Of a stretch of 64,000 nucleotides of DNA, positions 63,168 to 64,000 are shown piece by piece. Each line of letters starts with the position of its first letter. The stretch's first letter is position 1. The notes beneath the pieces are model-generated. The model was not told the DNA's origin, did not search any database, and saw only the letters and a program-made list of their open reading frames with translations. Position numbers and translations under genes: made by a program. Source of the stretch: Flavobacterium sp. LC2016-12 (GTDB lineage: Bacteria > Bacteroidota > Bacteroidia > Flavobacteriales > Flavobacteriaceae). The stretch covers positions 124,001-188,000 of the forward strand of contig NZ_JADKPT010000001.1 in NCBI RefSeq assembly GCF_015351595.1. The letters are read 5' to 3'.

Positions 63168-64000
63168 ATGAAAAAATATTTATTTACAACCATTATAACA
63201 CTAACTCTGTTCTCGACGATAAGTATTTCTTGTTCAGATGAGTTTGTTGATCCTACACCAAAATATTCTATTGATTCTGAAAATTATTTCAATTCTAAAG
63301 AAGATTATGATAATGCATTAATTGCAGCCTATGATTTGCTTCAGTCTTCGTACGTAAATGTTCTTTTGGGCGAAATTGCCTCAGATAATACTTTATGTGG
63401 AGGAGAAAGTCCAACAGACGTAATTGGTTTTCAGCAAATCGACGATATGATTCATACTCCGGTAAACAGTAATTTAAGAGATATTTGGAACTGGATGTTT
63501 GCAGGAGTTCAGAGAGCTAATTATATACTTGAATTCCAGAATAAAACAGATTTTGAAGGAAAAACCCAACTTATTGCGGAAACACGTTTTTTAAGAGCGT
63601 ATTACCAATTTGAATTAGTAAAATGGTTTGGCGGAATCCCGATGAAAGGAGATGCTCGATTTAAAGTTGGAGATGAAAAAACAGTTCCACGTTCATCAGT
63701 TGAGGATGTTTATGCCTCAATTGAGGCCGATTTAACTTTTGCGGTGGCAAATTTATCTCCAACAGCATCTCAAAAAGGAAGAGCAACTAAGGGTGCAGCA
63801 CAGGCATTATTAGGAAAAGCTTATTTGTATCAAGATAAATTTGCACTGGCAGCAACAGCTCTTGATGCTGTTATTACTTCTGGAAAATATTCATTACAAA
63901 CAGATTATAATGCAATGTTTGAATTGGATGGAGAAAATGGAACAGAATCTGTTTTTGAAGTACAATATACAGACGTAGAAGGTGCCGGATTTGGATGTTT
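63168..64000 (+). CDS. SusD/RagB-type nutrient-binding lipoprotein, 5' part
   Basis: The frame opens at ATG 63168 and runs off the window end; 277 codons are visible. The lipoprotein signal ends SIS-Cys22 followed by SDEF, an outer-surface export signal. Typical SusD features follow: an N-terminal helix with YFNSKEDYDNALIAAYDLLQ, RDIWNWMFAGVQRANYIL, then AETRFLRAYYQFELVKWFGGIP and RATKGAAQALLGKAYLYQ. It pairs with the SusC receptor 11 bp upstream to capture ligand at the surface. The remainder, and any further genes of this utilisation locus, lie beyond the window. Confidence 0.95.
   Translation, partial: MKKYLFTTIITLTLFSTISISCSDEFVDPTPKYSIDSENYFNSKEDYDNALIAAYDLLQSSYVNVLLGEIASDNTLCGGESPTDVIGFQQIDDMIHTPVNSNLRDIWNWMFAGVQRANYILEFQNKTDFEGKTQLIAETRFLRAYYQFELVKWFGGIPMKGDARFKVGDEKTVPRSSVEDVYASIEADLTFAVANLSPTASQKGRATKGAAQALLGKAYLYQDKFALAATALDAVITSGKYSLQTDYNAMFELDGENGTESVFEVQYTDVEGAGFGC

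Overview
The window looks like a chromosomal segment of a Bacteroidota bacterium of the Flavobacterium type. The evidence is a low-GC sequence, promoters fitting the flavobacterial consensus TTG-N17-23-TAnnTTTG, A-rich leaders in place of Shine-Dalgarno sites, type IX secretion (T9SS) C-terminal signals, a SusC/SusD pair, and typical families (DUF3810, DUF4834, PCMD, NagB/PIG-L fusion). I saw no tRNA, rRNA, CRISPR array, insertion sequence, integrase or replication origin. This is mostly ordinary backbone with interesting small features.

Layout. 1-2.8 kb: the end of a sugar MFS transporter and a NagB/PIG-L fusion (amino-sugar use). 3-7.4 kb: a DUF3820 protein, a repeat-rich 520-bp gap, pyrG and yidC. 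7.4-12 kb: a FAS1 lipoprotein, a MORN-type exported protein, a DUF4956 membrane protein and an exported protein with pyruvate-phosphate-dikinase-like domains in reversed order. 12-20.3 kb: mnmA, a T9SS subtilisin, a nitronate monooxygenase-like enzyme, a small exported protein, a thioredoxin-fold lipoprotein or exported protein, and a large T9SS delta-60-repeat protein. 20.3-26.8 kb: DUF4268, a PCMD lipoprotein with an outer-membrane barrel, a NUDIX CoA pyrophosphatase, an acyltransferase, and a minus-strand group of DUF3810 zincin-like protein, ECF sigma factor and membrane protein. 26.9-36 kb: pepD, a tiny Lys/Glu-rich protein, DUF389, an exported protein whose start codon lies in a strong hairpin, a DEAD-box helicase, rdgB, an ABC exporter and DUF2809. 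36-40.9 kb: a GH88 glucuronyl hydrolase, two paralogous lipoproteins, a membrane-anchored glutamate-synthase-like protein and a NYN-LOTUS protein. 41-45.3 kb: an alpha-oxoamine synthase (sphingoid or sulfonolipid base synthesis), a lipoprotein, a GNAT protein and an outer-membrane protein. 45.4-53.4 kb: DUF4834, YfhO, a 55-aa protein overlapping a nucleotidyltransferase, a glycosyltransferase, a flippase and MscS. 53.6-64 kb: a small membrane protein, uvrA, a membrane-spanning propeller/LuxR-type regulator, and susC with a truncated susD.

How the genes may work together. Themes are nutrient capture (sugar transporter plus nagB; regulator plus susCD; GH88), envelope construction (yidC, acyltransferase, oxoamine synthase, glycosyltransferase and flippase) and secretion of T9SS cargo. 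Candidates for undescribed biology are: the start-codon hairpin at 30901-30969; the ATGA-coupled 55-aa/nucleotidyltransferase pair at 48221-48858; the exported reversed-order PPDK-like protein; the tandem 99-bp repeat with inverted ends before pyrG; and a dispersed GCCACGAATTCACGAATT palindrome, one arm of which appears to supply the -33 box of pepD.

Limits: all family calls come from reading motifs by eye. No database search, structure prediction or folding calculation was run.
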